Assembly: GCA_021292105.1 (NCBI GenBank)
Contig: CM037870.1
Coordinates: forward strand, 16,339,234-16,403,233
DNA length: 64,000 nucleotides
Source of the DNA: Anadara kagoshimensis
Taxonomy: Eukaryota; Mollusca; Bivalvia; Arcoida; Arcidae
Direction: 5' to 3'
This document shows, in pieces, positions 22,701-29,748 of the stretch. A model generated the notes under the pieces. That model had not been told where the DNA came from and did no database searches. It saw only the letters and a program-made list of their open reading frames with translations. Position 1 is the first letter of the stretch, and each line of letters opens with the position of its first letter. Made by a program: the position numbers and the translations under genes.

Positions 22701-23615
22701 AATGTTTTGTATACCTCGGATAGGTGTACATCACACAGGCTAGTTGACCTGCATATTCATCATCACCCGGTTAAAAACAAGGTTGTCTTTCAGGTGTGCG
22801 ATTCGGGTTTTACTTATATGCATACTTATGTATATGTATAATAATTACCCTTCATGCAATGCTCTAAATTTGCATACGAGGCAGGGATAACGAGAGGGCA
22901 TATGTGCAGTGTTTGAAAAACAACTAATTTTCGGTATGTAGAGCAAAACCAAAGAGCTGTAGAACACTTATTTTTTGACATTTAATTGGGATTTTATATT
23001 TTAGATTCAATATGTATAACATTGAATATAAGTCATTAAACATACAGGCATAATTGACAAAAAAGCGACTATCTAAGTTCCCTGGAACAAAAGTAGTCCA
23101 CTGTGGTTAAGGCTGTACATGAGAATTGGAATCAATGTCTTTTAAAACTTTAAGAGTAAGTCACATTTAGTGTTGTGCCTTTTGATGGTTTTTATGTTTG
23201 TTGTGTTCGCTTTCGAACTAGCTTTGAATAATAGTAAAATCGTGCAGATCATACCAGTACTATAGTTAAGTTTTTAAGTTTCCATACGGAAAGTCCATGT
23301 TTTTTCAGGACACTCCGTTTTTCTCTCAAACTTGTTTGCATCAATTTGAGTGAAATCATATTGTCTTGTGGTGTTAAACAACCATCCCCCAATACACCCA
23401 CCACCACCACCACCACCACCACCTCCACCACTGTCACCACCGTGAGATCAGCTGCAGATTCGAATTCTTTAAGCACATGTTGCTTTCAATATTGTCTTTG
23501 TTTTATTTTATTGAAACCCGCCTCCCCATTTTTATATTTGAATTTGAGATCGTACCTTTCTAATTCTGACGGCGCTTCAGCGGATGGTGGTCAGTGCAAA
23601 TGTAGATTATATTGA
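7851..23615 (+). CDS. Gene 1: secreted ZP-domain protein, 9 coding exons (whole-gene model)
   Basis: Model: 7851-7892, 8801-8849, 11088-11269, 12465-12622, 14845-14987, 16397-16484, 17387-17540, 19536-19558 (tentative), 23309-23615 (tentative); 1146 nt, about 381 residues. Every junction is GT-AG and phase-consistent (0,1,0,2,1,2,0,2). The protein starts with a hydrophobic signal peptide (about residues 3-16). Cysteines then fall at about 35, 125, 204, 222, 261, 266, 270, 275, 290 and 300. The run with FECTYIICSENC is typical of the ZP-C half of zona pellucida modules, which polymerise extracellular matrices and egg coats. Only two Cys precede the ZP-C half, fewer than the usual four in ZP-N, so that half is divergent. 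A Thr-rich mucin-like stretch and a hydrophobic tail follow. The extracellular or membrane location is inferred. An egg-coat role is possible but not shown; an epithelial matrix protein is equally possible. Confidence 0.75.
8000..8215 (+). mobile_element. SINE family 1 3' half in gene 1 intron 1
   Basis: Diverged body: AAATGAAATAAAAGTCACGG, then CACCTATAGCTGG and CTAGGACGTAAATCCCATT. No head. Confidence 0.55.
8640..8765 (+). repeat. Dispersed repeat family D, copy 1
   Basis: CTTCCGGAGCACCCGGCCTC, GGTGGAAGTTCACGTGTCTA, TTGTCAGTTCCAAAGATTTT and GATTGTGATTCGGACATGGA. Ends about 35 bases before exon 2 of gene 1. Confidence 0.65.
8801..8849 (+). CDS. Gene 1 exon 2: mature N-terminus
   Basis: Preceded by a pyrimidine-rich TATCTTACAG acceptor and followed by the donor ACGA|GTAAGT. 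Read in phase 0 it adds VQKSLSLHNPTMGPGT and leaves one base (phase 1) that makes ATG with the first two bases of exon 3. No recognisable domain; probably the linker after signal cleavage. Confidence 0.65.
8870..9048 (-). mobile_element. MITE family A copy 2 in gene 1 intron 2
   Basis: 179 bp, reversed relative to copy 1: CAGTCAAACTTGTCTATAAA at the left and GGCAGGTTGGACTG at the right, TA on both sides. It starts about 20 bases after the exon 2 donor. Confidence 0.85.
9110..9260 (+). mobile_element. SINE family 2 head in gene 1 intron 2
   Basis: tRNA-like ATTGCCCGAGTAGTCTTAAA with a long variable arm, B box TTTCGAGTCCC, GCTCGGGCAGATCC, then CGAAAGTTTGTAAGATCGCT. Confidence 0.6.
9784..10239. 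mobile_element. Long-TIR element (about 119-bp inverted repeats) in gene 1 intron 2
   Basis: Left arm 9784-9902 and right arm about 10121-10239 are near-complementary for about 119 bases (CTGTAGAAACCACT / AGTGGTTCCTACAG at the tips, GTACCTAGTCG / CGACTAGGTAC further in). TA lies at both outer edges. The roughly 218-bp centre holds no gene. A foldback-like MITE. Confidence 0.8.
10493..11052 (+). repeat. 47-bp minisatellite, about 12 copies, in gene 1 intron 2
   Basis: Unit AGGCCTGACTCAACTCGTTC followed by AGAATGAGTGTCCGAGTACT and TCATATG. Starts at 10671 and 10718 confirm 47 bp. Each unit contains the imperfect palindrome ACTCGTTCAGAATGAGT. It ends about 35 bases before the exon 3 acceptor, inside the branch-point zone. 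Confidence 0.9.
11088..11269 (+). CDS. Gene 1 exon 3: start of ZP module
   Basis: Acceptor TTTTGCAG, donor TTTCAG|GTAAGC. Encodes about 61 residues beginning MTVDCGYS with the first conserved Cys, then a beta-strand-like stretch (AEITYIGEPYAVVAYDD) and one N-glycosylation site (NETT). The acceptor sits only about 35 bases after the end of a 47-bp minisatellite. Confidence 0.75.
11355..11800 (+). mobile_element. SINE family 1 copy with T-run and inserted block
   Basis: Head GCGGTAGTTCAGTTGGTACA and B box GGGTTCGATCC, a T-run at 11461-11485, then a foreign block (about 11560-11670, GTTGCCTCACCTAGAATTTT) before the body resumes at CTGCATAATGCCATCAGCGC. Confidence 0.75.
12062..12182 (+). repeat. 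(GAT)n microsatellite in gene 1 intron 3
   Basis: About 40 triplets with a few interruptions. It creates spurious poly-Asp and poly-Met frames. Confidence 0.95.
12465..12622 (+). CDS. Gene 1 exon 4: ZP-N half continued
   Basis: Acceptor TTTATTTCAG; donor TTTGT|GTAATA (phase 2). Encodes about 52 residues, including an EYTIHALARN strand and FIVECTF with the second conserved Cys, and one N-glycosylation site (NIS). A GT one codon earlier was rejected because it would put exon 5 out of frame with an early stop. Confidence 0.75.
12655..13015 (+). mobile_element. SINE family 1 copy with duplicated tRNA-like head
   Basis: Two consecutive B-box segments, GGTCGGGGTTCAACCCCTAG and a sister GTCGGGGTTCGAACTCTAG, about 48 bases apart, then AAAGACTTGCAAATGAGTAG and the normal body. 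It starts about 35 bases after the exon 4 donor. Confidence 0.7.
13035..13270 (+). mobile_element. SINE family 2 copy in gene 1 intron 4
   Basis: GCGCCATGGTGGCTTAGCTC head, CTAATCCGAGAAGGTTTGTC, TTCTGCAGGCACTTCAGATT, tail CTTGACCGGAGCGTAAAACC. Confidence 0.65.
13325..13470 (-). repeat. 32-bp tandem repeat at the 3' end of the retroelement fragment
   Basis: About four units of CTTCCACCAGGGTACGCCAT followed by CCACACATACGG. It extends the last codons of the retroelement frame (WRTLVEA), so the array arose from its 3' terminus. Confidence 0.8.
13325..13995 (-). pseudogene. Non-LTR retrotransposon 3' fragment (C-terminal RT region)
   Basis: The minus-strand frame holds SKVRSVLLYGTETWR, RGQRFTGHILRMDN, GKRKPGRPKCTWRR and GWRTLVEALC, the standard C-terminal landmarks of non-LTR reverse transcriptase ORF2 ('LLYG.ETW', 'GH..Rm', 'GRPk.tW', 'WR.lv'). 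Upstream (to about 13995) the frame continues after a frameshift near 13905 with DGEV and RIEKATSAFNKLG. 5'-truncated and broken, so inactive. Opposite strand to gene 1, inside its intron 4. Confidence 0.85.
14460..14720 (+). mobile_element. SINE family 1, headless copy
   Basis: Begins AAGACTTGAAAGTGGGTAGT and runs to TCTTGACTGGATTGTTAAAC; the tRNA-like head is absent (replaced by ATCCATC-rich sequence). Confidence 0.75.
14845..14987 (+). CDS. Gene 1 exon 5: linker into ZP-C
   Basis: Acceptor TTTGACAG, donor ACAC|GTAAGT (phase 1). Encodes about 48 residues with a second-half ZP strand pattern (IRRGNLVKLKAVM). The last 16 exonic bases plus the first intronic bases form the unit of an 11-copy 43-bp tandem array, so ten extra identical donors lie downstream. 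Only the first donor keeps the frame into exon 6. Confidence 0.8.
14970..15443 (+). repeat. 43-bp minisatellite containing the exon 5 splice donor, 11 copies
   Basis: Unit AAGGCTGTCATGACACGTAA followed by GTCTGTCTTTAGTTATTATC and TTG. The first copy is the true exon-intron boundary (ACAC|GTAAGT). Copies are almost identical; one is a base shorter near 15090. All eleven keep GTAAGT. Confidence 0.95.
15491..15700 (+). mobile_element. MITE family E copy 1 in gene 1 intron 5
   Basis: Ends TTGACGTATCGCCGG / CCGGCTATACGTCAA with inner ACGCCCACAATGTTCCGACA and its near complement; the core has AATTCAGGCCGAGTTTTCAT. About 210 bp. Confidence 0.75.
16070..16140 (+). repeat. (AAT)n plus A-run in gene 1 intron 5
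   Basis: About 14 TAA units then CAG and about 24 A. Could be a retroposon tail. Confidence 0.9.
16397..16484 (+). CDS. Gene 1 exon 6: ZP-C
   Basis: Acceptor CTTTTTCAG, donor CAGG|GTAAGG (phase 2). Encodes PEGGDIGFKVSSCLAS and VVVSLITTG: the ZP-C 'lgi.v..C.a' strand with conserved Cys at about residue 204. The donor runs straight into a (GA)n microsatellite that could vary in length and affect splicing. Confidence 0.8.
16487..16662 (+). repeat. (GA)n, (GT)n, (GA)n microsatellites at the exon 6 donor
   Basis: A roughly 44-bp GA tract starts within five bases of the donor GT, followed by GTGTGTTGTGTG and another GA tract. Confidence 0.95.
16680..16770 (+). repeat. Dispersed repeat family D, copy 2
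   Basis: TTTTGGAGCACCCGGCCTCA, GGCGGAAGTTCACGTGTTTA, CAGATTTCAGAGATTTGC. Confidence 0.6.
16988..17300 (+). mobile_element. SINE family 1 copy in gene 1 intron 6
   Basis: An A-run, then CTGCGGTAGCTCAGTTTGTA, B box GGGTTTGATCC, a shortened junction (the GACCCAAGACTT segment is missing), a full body and an (ACTCA)n tail. Confidence 0.8.
17387..17540 (+). CDS. Gene 1 exon 7: ZP-C core
   Basis: Acceptor ACATTTCTAG; likely donor GGG|GTTAGC (phase 0, weak). Encodes GCGTGSLFPNTDGF, then VFRMFELKRGQAVVFECTYI and ICSENCDG. Cys spacing (222, 261, 266, 270) and the 'F.f....vfF.C.v.iC...C' pattern are the strongest ZP signature in the window. If the donor is not used, the frame stays open to a TAG at 17613, giving a shorter protein that ends inside a SINE. 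Confidence 0.8.
17596..17945 (+). mobile_element. SINE family 2 copy split by a palindromic MITE
   Basis: GGGGACTCGGTGACCAAGTA begins the head; after the 132-bp insertion it resumes at CGCGCTTACGGATAACAG, with B box TGGTTCGAATACC and body CCGAGAAAGTTTGTCAGTTA. Confidence 0.7.
17637..17768. mobile_element. 132-bp palindromic MITE inside a SINE-2 copy
   Basis: TCAATTCGCCCCACGGTAAA is mirrored by TTTACCGTGGGGCAAATTGA. A second inverted pair (TTTGCCCCCACTTT / AAAGTGGGGGCGAA) lies inside. It splits the tRNA-like head of the surrounding SINE. Confidence 0.75.
17945..18520 (+). repeat. 31-bp minisatellite, about 18 copies, in gene 1 intron 7
   Basis: Unit ACCTGTCGAAAGTTTAACAC followed by TTACAGTACCG. 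Twice a short extra CTTGAAGTTTAACA block is inserted, giving a higher-order pattern. Related single copies lie elsewhere in the window (2782, 4420, 12260, 18690). Confidence 0.9.
18748..18885. repeat. Inverted repeat pair in gene 1 intron 7
   Basis: Outer arms CGACTAATCAG / CTGATTAGTCG and inner arms ATAATTGTTGACTTGTTG / CAACAAGTCAAAAATTAT. Likely a MITE. Confidence 0.65.
19205..19475 (+). mobile_element. SINE family 1, headless copy
   Basis: Begins GGGTCTCAACCAAGACTTGA and ends GACTGGGACGTTAAACACCA; near-complete body. Confidence 0.75.
19536..19558 (+). CDS. Gene 1 tentative microexon 8 (23 nt)
   Basis: A T-rich tract and TTGTAG precede 23 bases encoding NTCLLVKR (last codon shared), followed by a GTAGAA donor. 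It enters in phase 0 and leaves in phase 2, exactly what exon 7 and the proposed last exon need. It also supplies the extra Cys (about 275) expected a few residues after CDG in ZP-C. The support is circumstantial: short length, middling donor. Confidence 0.4.
19690..19773 (+). repeat. (GT)n(GA)n microsatellite
   Basis: About 24 GT units then about 17 GA units. Confidence 0.95.
19972..20295 (+). mobile_element. SINE family 1 copy
   Basis: Head TGCGGTAGCTAAGTTAGTAG, B box GGGTTCAGTCC, body with ATGGGAACTTAAAATAAACG, tail GGTTGGGACGTGAAACAG. Confidence 0.8.
20490..20605 (-). mobile_element. SINE family 1 fragment, minus
   Basis: CACTTATATCGAGCC-like stretch, GTGGCAGAAATTTTTATCTT, TGCAGTGCGCCCAGGGCAAT and ACGGGGTATCGG; head and tail missing. 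Confidence 0.6.
21385..21668 (-). mobile_element. SINE family 3, minus strand
   Basis: The right end reads, on the minus strand, GTGGCCTAGTGGTTAAGGCG then TGGACTCATGATTCGAAGGT and CGTGGGTTCGATCCC: a clear tRNA-like head. The body has GTGTCTTGCTCAAGGACACA and GACGCCGGTCCATCGCAGGG. Only one copy here; resembles widespread metazoan tRNA-SINEs. Confidence 0.7.
21675..21900 (-). mobile_element. SINE family 2 copy, minus
   Basis: TACGTCCCAGTTAAATATTT tail, then AATCGAACTGACACATTCTC, TTGAGGTTCGCATCAAGGCA and TTATCCGTAACAGCGAGCTT. Confidence 0.55.
22255..22400 (-). repeat. Dispersed repeat family D, copy 3, minus
   Basis: CATGTCCAAATCACAATCCC, AAACTGACAACAAAGAAGTT, GATCTCCGGAAGAGTAAGCA. Confidence 0.6.
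23309..23615 (+). CDS. Gene 1 tentative last exon: Thr-rich, hydrophobic tail
   Basis: A TTTTTTCAG acceptor precedes an open frame ending in TGA at 23613-23615, directly followed by AATAAA. It encodes LVCINLSEIILSCG with two Cys, an (ACC)n-encoded Thr run (about 8 Thr plus STT), then a Cys-rich hydrophobic stretch (CCFQYCLCFILL) that might be a membrane segment. Thr-rich linkers and C-terminal hydrophobic tails are common after ZP modules. Phase fits only if the microexon at 19536 is real, or another exon of equivalent phase exists. Confidence 0.45.
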
Positions 23616-23621
23616 AATAAA
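23616..23621 (+). terminator. Polyadenylation signal AATAAA after gene 1
   Basis: A canonical hexamer overlapping the end of the proposed gene 1 stop region, in AT-rich DNA. A 3' UTR this short would be unusual, but its position supports the last-exon call. The hexamer also occurs by chance in AT-rich sequence. Confidence 0.4.
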
Positions 23622-24092
23622 TTATTTTTAAAAATATTATATATTCGTATTTTTCTAATTTTTTATTTATGTGAAAAAAAGGACCTCGGAAATTTCCCAC
23701 TTAAAAGTAGTGTATTCTTTGTCATTAATTTGTCAGTGTATTCTTTGTCATGAATTCCCTTTTTTGGTCATCGTAAACTTTTCATAAATTTTTATATAAA
23801 AAACTTCCATATAAGATATCTGCTAAAATTATTTTTAAGACACGATCTATCAAAGGTTGAAAGCAACTTATACAATCTTCAATCTCTTTCTTTACACCGT
23901 GAAAGATAACGCTGGAGGGAATCAACTGAAGCTCTCTCTCTCTCTCTCTCTGTGGAAACTGAATACTGAATACCCCCCCCCCCCCCCGGTATGTATCAAT
24001 CGGCGGCTTGCGCTAGCAAGTTTGGAACTTTGGTTCAAGCATTTTCTTCTAATAATTCCATCAAGGATTGGATTTTGATTCACGGTACTGAA

Positions 24093-24208
24093 TTTATTGG
24101 GTGATAACTTCAGTTGGTCACGAGCAAATTAAATGAATGACGAATGACAAAGTCATTCATTTCATGAAGAAATTTGCACTTGGCCAACTGAAGTTACCAC
24201 CCAATAAA
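24093..24208. repeat. Hairpin (about 38-bp arms)
   Basis: TTTATTGGGTGATAACTTCA is mirrored by TGAAGTTACCACCCAATAAA; the inner arms AGTTGG..GCAAATT also pair. Confidence 0.75.
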
Positions 24209-25264
24209 ACCACGTAAAGTTTTTTTGGAAAGCTAGTACTTGTTAGTGATAGTAGTAGTCAATAGCGCAATGAAATATGTTTTAACTAAATCAAATACTA
24301 TTATGATTGATGCACTTTTAATAAATCAATTTTAAGTGTATGAAATCGTTAGGCTTTGCTAAAAATTATTCTGAGTTGTACCAATTGTAATCACTGTGTA
24401 GTATTTTTTTAACCAAATCATCATTACACGATAAAAACTCTGCGCAGCCGTATTTGCTACTTTCGTTTCTGTATCACGTGCAAGGTCCATGTTGAGTTTT
24501 ATGTTTCTGATTGGATTAGAGAAATGAAAGTCATTGTCTGATTGGTTAATTATCAAAGCCGTCAGTGGGCTTTCTGAGAACTTCCATTTTACAAGTCCAA
24601 GCGGCGAAGTTATCAGAGTTTCTTCGATGTGGTGAAGGATTTTGTCAGCATACGTTAATGGTATTAGCTTTTTATTATTTTGTGCATATTCCAGTACCTT
24701 TTCATTTTAATAATGATGAAAAACTTTATATAATAAACGACATATTTGGGAAATGGCACATGCGACGTTGACAATTTCTACTTTCGGTTTAGATAAACAT
24801 ATATTTTGAGAATTAAACCTTAAGTTTAGGGTCTTTATCAATTTATCATATTCGAAAAGGTTGCCATACTTATTTTAGGTAAAATAGCATATTAATCAAT
24901 TGACGAATTCGGTTGAGATGAGTATGGGATTGCAATTGTAACGGGAGGGGTGAAAGGTCTGTTCAAAATAACCTACTTCCTTTCTCGGGGCTCAAATCGA
25001 CTTTTTACTCTTGGAAGCAGTGTCTCCTCATAAAAATTGCAGGTGTCAATAAAGCAATAATTGCCAAAAACACAAGTATAAATAAATGTAGTAATAATAC
25101 TAATAATAAAACCAAATACAATAAGCTTACATTCTTTTTATTACATTATGATATGATTTTACTCTGAGATCTCTGTTTTGATTGGTTAAACTACTTGCAC
25201 ACGCAACACCATTTTTCATCGTATTGCAAGCCAATAAAATCCATCGTTGGAAACTTGAATTGAA

Positions 25265-25375
25265 CACAAATTGAATGAATTGCGCCATTTAATGACATCA
25301 CAGACACGATTACTTCATTAGTTGCCGTGACGCTGCTCTGATACTGTGATGTCGGCCAGCGACAACATTAAAGGC
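25265..25375 (-). mobile_element. MITE family E fragment
   Basis: Only the part with GCGCCATTTAATGACATCAC, GTTGCCGTGACGCTGCTCTG and TGTGATGTCGGCCAG is kept. Confidence 0.6.
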
Positions 25376-25385
25376 AAAAGAAATT

Positions 25386-25547
25386 TAACCATTAAACTGT
25401 CTAGAACTGGCGTTTATAGTGCTATAACTTCCATTGCTGTGCAAAGCAAACCAAATAATGTGCGCTAGCATATGTTATGACTAGTTTGCTTTGCACGGCA
25501 ATGGAAGTTATAGCACTATAAACCTTTTCTAGACAGTTCAATGGTTA
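25386..25547. repeat. Strong hairpin (about 67-bp arms)
   Basis: TAACCATTAAACTGTCTAGA is mirrored by TCTAGACAGTTCAATGGTTA, and TAGTGCTATAACTTCCATTG by CAATGGAAGTTATAGCACTA; the spacer is under 30 bp. One of the best palindromes in the window. Confidence 0.85.
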
Positions 25548-27923
25548 TATTTACATTTCACATTTTTTGAAAATCTTATTTTTGTTTTTGAATCCTTAAA
25601 TAAATTTAATACACTGTTGTGTACGACATGCAATTTCAATTCCTGGAACAGCCTATCAATGACGTTACGGGCATAGGTGTCAGCAAGAAATAATTGACGT
25701 CACATTAGCAAATGTAATTATAGTCCTATAACTTCATTTGGTCTAAAACAGAGTTTAATACAATCAAATACCATAAATGTAAATATTTATTAGTAAAATA
25801 TGACACTAGTTTTCTCATTTTAAAATAGTTTACATGTGTAACAGGAATTGGGCTAAGCAGTTATCTAGTCAGTGTTGGTTTCTGCCTACTTGCCCAAAAC
25901 CTTTGAAAATAGTGGTTCTGGGTTCGAATTATTATTCTGGTGCTTCCGGATTAAAATTACCTTATTTGACTCGGTGATTCAAAATAGAAGAAACAGCTGG
26001 TTTAAATGATATTTATTAATACAGCACAAATAATTGTAGTTTGGCATATATATGTGACAATCTAACAGTTTATATAACAACATTTTTAAAGAACGAAAAA
26101 TAAATGAATAATAAATGGAATTAAATGGTTTGGAGCGTAATGGAACTGTGAATTTAAATCTAATATCGGTCATGAATAATAATGAGTAGCTAGATTCTAA
26201 CCATTTAATGTGTGAGTATGAAGTGTTACCTGATTCAGGCAGTAAGAATATGACCACGAACGGTGTAAATCACACGCTTATATACCCTAGTGTGTTCAGT
26301 TGACCGTGTCAAAATTATGTAAAGTACAGCCGGTCAAATGAATACCCGTATATAACAGCGAATCATGGTGGATAACCTGTATTATAGCACTTTATATGGG
26401 CTAGTAACAATAAAATGTTCCATAACACATGTATAAATGTATAATATCATTTTCATTAACAGACTGAATTTTGATGTTTGAAAGGATGTAACACAAACAA
26501 GTTGCTTATTCTGTCATTAAAATGCTTTAAAATAGTTGATGCACTAAAAGCATCCATTGGAAACAGTCAATATATAATATTGGTTGCCAAAGTGGTGACT
26601 TATAGCAAAAATATGGTCACAAAATCAGAATTTTAAGTACCACAGCTCCTATTTTATCTAGGCTTAACTTGGGCCCTGTCTGAGGATCGAAGCTTGAACC
26701 CGCCGCCCCAACATAAAATTTCTTGTAGTAAATTACACTTATATATCCATTCTTTACACCACTACACTACTACATCACTAGCTCGCCCCAATGGCCAATA
26801 CATATACCCATCCAGTGGTTTGAATAAAGCCAGAAAGGAAACAGTTGTCTTCTATTTTTGTACGGCATTTCACGACAGTGAACATGTACTTTGCTATCGC
26901 TTTCTTCCAAGATATCGAGCTTCTTTGCTATGACATTATAAAATGTGAATGTGCATAGAAATAGTGCGCCTGGTAAATGAGCTGAAAGAAATATATCTGT
27001 TTTATTGTGAGATATGTATTCCGAGATGGGTAATGCATTTGGTTACATATGCACATTTGGAATAAATTTTCGGAATACATTTCGGAAACTAGTAAAATAT
27101 TGCGATGGGATGCATCCAATAATTTTTGCAATTTGGCGAACTGATCTCTTGTTTACAATAAAAGGTAGTCCGAGAAGTTTGCGTCCTACGATGTAAAATC
27201 ATAACTTTTTATGAAATAAACAGCAATAGCAAGTGGTTTTAATTAATTCTTCATGAAATCTACGATAATTTAAATTTATTTTGAAGGGTATGATAAGGTA
27301 TTTTGATGTTGAGGCAATTGTGTCATATTTTAAAACTGTTTATCGATTAGATTTCACTTTTGTGAAAGGGGGATAATTCGTACAGTGTTGTGTGCAAATG
27401 ACCACATTAACATGAAACAGGAATAATGTGAGTGATAATCAGCAGTTTTATTAAAACCCAGATTTAACAGCAAATGATCCAGTAACATACAACCGCTAGA
27501 ATGTACCCCCTCATAGCAATGGTAGGGTCTGCAAAACTCTACTTTCTCTCTATCTGAAATGACAAAACCATTGGGTACGACTTTATAAAACTTTATTAAA
27601 TTACTGATTGTCTTTTTCATATATTTATGAAATTTTTATTTTCTACCATTTAATTTAGCAATACATGGTTTGGTACATTGTTTCTTTTTCCAAAATACAT
27701 CCGTCGGACTATGCAAAGATCAAACCAACCCCAACTGGGGGGAGGGAGATTTCGGTTATATTCTGTCTTGACACAACACCATTTTCCCAACTATGCCGTA
27801 CAACAGCACGGCAGTGCTATGTTTATGGATTTGAATAAGATTGTTGCTTTCCACTATGTGTACAGTTTCAGAATATGTTTTGCAATAATAGACTTTACTC
27901 CATACTTGCTTCCTACTTTAAGA

Positions 27924-28008
27924 AATTTGTCTTCATCTTGAAAATTCACTGAAAAATCTTATTGGATGGACAGCTTTGTCAGTGAATTTTCAAGATGAAG
28001 ACAAATTT
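27924..28008. repeat. Hairpin (29-bp arms)
   Basis: AATTTGTCTTCATCTTGAAA and its exact mirror TTTCAAGATGAAGACAAATT (via TCACTGA / TCAGTGA); about 27-bp spacer. A second hairpin follows two bases later. Confidence 0.85.
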
Positions 28009-28009
28009 T

Positions 28010-28089
28010 GCCCACCCTTGGATATTTTCACTTTGGCCCAGGATATTAACTCAAAGAATGGGCCAAAGTGAAACTATCCAAGGGTGGGC
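28010..28089. repeat. Hairpin (31-bp arms), adjacent to the previous one
   Basis: GCCCACCCTTGGATATTTTC is mirrored by GAAACTATCCAAGGGTGGGC and CACTTTGGCCCA by TGGGCCAAAGTG; spacer 18 bp. Confidence 0.85.
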
Positions 28090-28094
28090 ATATA

Positions 28095-28250
28095 CTTAAA
28101 TCTAATTCATTCTGTATGTAATGCCTGTTTTCATTGGCTGATGTCAAAAATTTGCGACAGTAACATTGTTGATATACGGTCAATTCATTCTGTAACACCT
28201 GTTTTCATTGGCTGACGTAAAAAATTTGTGACAGTAAAATTGTCGATATA
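28095..28250 (+). repeat. Direct duplication of about 75 bp
   Basis: AATTCATTCTGTA..CCTGTTTTCATTGGCTGA..AAAAATTTGCGACAGTAA..GATATAC occurs twice in a row with few differences. Confidence 0.7.
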
Positions 28251-28299
28251 CTGTCGCAAATTCTGATATAGTAAAATTACAATATACTGCTTCAAATTT

Positions 28300-28540
28300 T
28301 CTAGGTGCTTGCACGTGCATATTTGGTACTGAAGCATCTTGTTGGATGAATGGAAACTTAAACAGATATCTCAAACGAGGATGAATATTTTCTTGTGGTG
28401 TAATATTCTTTTACTCGCACACAAAAACACTATTTGTAAGCAAATATTTGCATCAAATATTCAGTTTTCATGCCACCATCCGTGCCTTCGGAATTTGACG
28501 TCATCAAATTATATTGATGTTCTTAAGTAAATTGATTATG
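28300..28540 (+). repeat. Dispersed repeat, relative at 54435-54615
   Basis: Shares CAGATATCTCAAACGAGGAT, GAATATTTTC, TTTGCATCAAATATTCAGTT and ATTATGACGCCATCAATT with the 54.3-54.6 kb region. Confidence 0.55.
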
Positions 28541-28894
28541 ACGCCATCAATTCAGTGTCTGTAAGTGATCGTGTCTCATCCGGAATGCACTTATTTTTTC
28601 ATAAATTAGATTTAAATGTCAGAGATGTCCAATTAATGCGAGAAATGGTCTGTGTGATCGGTCTTAACCATTTCAAATGGATTTGGAAAAGCCCCAAGTT
28701 ATTTATAGTATAATTTTCAGAAAATCCTTGCTTTTCCCTTTAAGTATGTTCTTTAAGGGAATAACTGAATAACCTAGAATAGGGATAACTGTCCTTCAGT
28801 TTAGCTGACATGTCACTAATAAAACTAATTTGCAACAGTATTATAACCACCGATATACATCTGCAAATCGAAAGACAGTTATCCTTTAAGTATA

Positions 28895-29072
28895 CAGTCC
28901 AACCTGCCTTAAAGGCCACCTTTATATAAGGGCCACCTGCTTATAAAGGCCAGTAAAATTGTATCCCAATTGTTCTTTTTTACATTATTTGAACCTGTAT
29001 ATAAAGACCACCCATCCATAAAAGCCACTTTTACTGGTTCCCTTGGATGGCCTTTATAGACAGGTTTGACTG
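28895..29072 (+). mobile_element. MITE family A copy 3
   Basis: 178 bp, CAGTCCAACCTGCCTTAAAG at the left, GACAGGTTTGACTG at the right; the left TA is kept, the right one reads CA. Confidence 0.85.
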
Positions 29073-29569
29073 CATAACAAAATGTACCCCAGATAGGTAC
29101 CTGTAAATGTAAGTTTATTTTATCCCCCATGACATATTTTCCTAGGATAATATTTTTCCTCATGACAGTCATGTATATTACATTGAGGATACTCATGGTG
29201 GATATTTCTATCCTCTATGTGTCGCATGTACAAATTAGCGCTGGTAGCATCATAATCAAAAGGCAATTGCATGACGTCATCATGTGAGGAACATGACATT
29301 ATTTTGTGGGGAAATGACATCCACATCTTCAAAAATTTAGAAATTTTGAGTGCACTTCAAATGTTCATTCTGGGAGTTTAGATAAATAATTTTGTTTTGT
29401 AGTTTATACATTTTGTATAAAACAAAATCAGGTGCATTCTTTCCAATGGTGATATTTATTTTAAAGTAGAATGTTGATTAACAAAGTTAATTTTTTCCAT
29501 CATGGCGTCAATGTCTTATGTAAATCAAATTTGAAGCCAATTATTGGTATTAAATGGGAGAAAAACAAT

Positions 29570-29716
29570 CCATTATGAGTTTATCCCTGTAGGATAGGGA
29601 AATCTCACCCTCAGGTTTGAGCATTTCTAGTCAGAGACTCGGCAAGCCTCTTCTCTGACTGAAATGTTCACCCCCTCAGGTGAGATTTCCCTATCCTACA
29701 TGGATACTCATAATGG
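29570..29716. repeat. Hairpin (about 40-bp arms)
   Basis: CCATTATGAGTTTATCCCTG is mirrored by CATGGATACTCATAATGG and GGATAGGGAAATCTCACC by GGTGAGATTTCCCTATCC; further imperfect pairing (TCAGAGA / TCTCTGA) inside. Confidence 0.85.
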
Positions 29717-29748
29717 CCGGATTCTTATATTCACAGCACGAAAACACG

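Larger units (their letters stand above)
19559..23308 (+). other. Gene 1 last intron (tentative): repeats only
   Basis: Holds GT/GA microsatellites, two SINE-1 copies, one SINE-3, a SINE-2 fragment and a family-D repeat, listed separately. The stretches 20613-21135 and 22400-23308 show nothing else I recognise beyond a G-run near 21151-21170. A weak acceptor near 20400 leads to an almost immediate stop. Confidence 0.5.
24209..27923. other. Intergenic AT-rich stretch, no gene
   Basis: Apart from the MITE E fragment (25265) and the hairpin (25386) I see no exon-like frames with convincing splice sites, no RNA gene and no clear repeats. Short ORFs here read as random low-complexity protein. Confidence 0.5.

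Noticed and set aside
26694-27941. Several 60-90-codon ORFs in the intergenic region
   Set aside because: Overlapping on both strands, no domain, no splice partners, composition of AT-rich non-coding DNA.
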